From assembly GCA_045644765.1 (NCBI GenBank), contig JAZRHM010000020.1:1-5425 (forward strand): a stretch of 5,425 bases of DNA. The letters run 5' to 3'. Positions 4,823 to 5,425 of the stretch are shown piece by piece. How positions within the stretch are numbered: the first letter of the stretch is position 1; each line of letters begins with the position of its first letter. The position numbers were made by a program, and so were the translations under genes. The notes under the pieces were generated by a model. It made no database searches and was not told the origin of the DNA. It saw only the letters and a program-made list of their open reading frames with translations. The DNA is from JAFTYO01 sp045644765 (GTDB taxonomy: Bacteria; Pseudomonadota; Alphaproteobacteria; RF32; CAG-239).

Positions 4823-5425
4823 ATGCAAAAAATTAAGACTTTTGCAGCCGCTATGTTGTGTGCTGTAGTATTTTCATCATGTGAAAATGAAATGGAATCA
4901 ACTTATGTAGGTTTCAGAGATGGAATTAAAACACCGGACACAAATCTTGTGTACGATGGTTTGGACTATGTTGCTAAGTTTGATACAACAGTGAACGAAT
5001 TGTTTACGGTTGAGCAAACTCTGCGAGGTAACATTCTGACATGTGAGGGAGAACAAATTATTGATGGAGATACATTCTCTTATAATTTGAACCTTAATGT
5101 TAAGTTTAACGTGGAACCAAAACAGGTTTACGTTATTAAGAAGGAACAACTGAGTTCTGTTGCAATGACATCGTCAAGTGTGGCAGATGAAGTTGTCAAA
5201 GACTCTACAGCAAACGATTTTACGCTTACTTCAGTTGAGCGCGATTATGAGTTTGTGTTCAACGAAGGCGAAAAAGTTGCATCCAAGAGTATGTATGAGA
5301 AATTATCTCATTTGGATACAACGTTTTCGTATGCTGAAATTAGCCGAATATCGTATAAGAAGAGCGATAGTAAGCTAAATGAGGCCAAAAGTAGTGAAGA
5401 TTCGCTAGTACACGATGTGAATTTC
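4823..5425 (+). CDS. N-terminal part of an unidentified lipoprotein (runs off the window)
   Basis: An open frame from ATG 4823 continues to the last base, giving 201 residues without a stop. The N-terminus is a lipoprotein signal: MQKIK, hydrophobic 7-17 and a lipobox ending FSSC, with lipidation expected on C20. The residues after the Cys are acidic (ENEME), which in Bacteroidota can mark export to the cell surface. The mature part is rich in alternating polar and hydrophobic residues, suggesting beta structure (about 43-110), with a Ser/Asp/Glu/Lys-rich stretch at 175-195. I recognise no domain. No SD precedes the ATG (only AT-rich sequence), unlike the other genes here, and GC is higher than in its neighbour. 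The gene may be foreign, or belong to a different organism joined in assembly. Length, third-codon variety and the signal make coding likely. Confidence 0.8.
   Translation, partial: MQKIKTFAAAMLCAVVFSSCENEMESTYVGFRDGIKTPDTNLVYDGLDYVAKFDTTVNELFTVEQTLRGNILTCEGEQIIDGDTFSYNLNLNVKFNVEPKQVYVIKKEQLSSVAMTSSSVADEVVKDSTANDFTLTSVERDYEFVFNEGEKVASKSMYEKLSHLDTTFSYAEISRISYKKSDSKLNEAKSSEDSLVHDVNF

Noticed and set aside
4898..5378. Two frames (minus 4898-5149, plus 5178-5378) within the lipoprotein region
   Set aside because: Both are out-of-frame shadows of the continuous lipoprotein frame starting at 4823.

Overview
The window looks like ordinary chromosome from a low-GC, SD-using Gram-negative bacterium. 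A low-GC alphaproteobacterium is my best guess. The reasons are the signal peptides, good Shine-Dalgarno (SD) sites ahead of most genes (including a full AAGGAGGT at 1484-1491), about 30% GC in sampled coding lines, and a DUF4139 protein whose wording matches alphaproteobacterial homologues I remember. The exception is the right-hand end. A lipoprotein gene starting at 4823 has no SD, is richer in GC (about 37% by hand count over 4861-5425) and has a Bacteroidota-style promoter box. It may be acquired DNA or a contig-joining artefact.

Layout, left to right. The 3' end of an unidentified plus-strand gene (3-110) is closed by a rho-independent terminator (144-169). An AT-rich gap of about 320 bases follows, ending in an extended -10 promoter and crcB (fluC, fluoride channel; 429-788, plus). 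Facing it on the minus strand is a small secreted protein of unknown role with a pilin-like C-terminus (1043-1480), with its own textbook promoter (TTGACA-17-TACAAT). Next is a minus-strand pair: an aldo/keto reductase (2102-3028) followed by an 88-residue single-membrane-segment protein (1765-2031). The pair probably forms one transcript and ends at a strong hairpin terminator (1711-1747). A 13-bp inverted repeat covers part of the SD and start codon of the small gene. Divergent from the reductase is a secreted DUF4139 protein (3162-4619, plus) with a clear terminator (4630-4663). A 15-bp perfect palindrome lies in the divergent promoter region. The last gene (4823 to the window edge) encodes the N-terminal 201 residues of a lipoprotein I do not recognise.

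How the genes work together: only the reductase and the 88-residue protein look co-transcribed, and the palindrome could co-regulate the reductase and the DUF4139 gene. CrcB (fluoride efflux), the reductase (carbonyl reduction) and the envelope proteins show no common pathway. I found no CRISPR array, tRNA, rRNA, transposase, integrase, toxin-antitoxin pair or defence gene. I see no undescribed system here. The points most worth checking are the possible foreign boundary at 4664-4822, the hairpin over the 88-residue gene's start, and the His in the reductase's cofactor loop.
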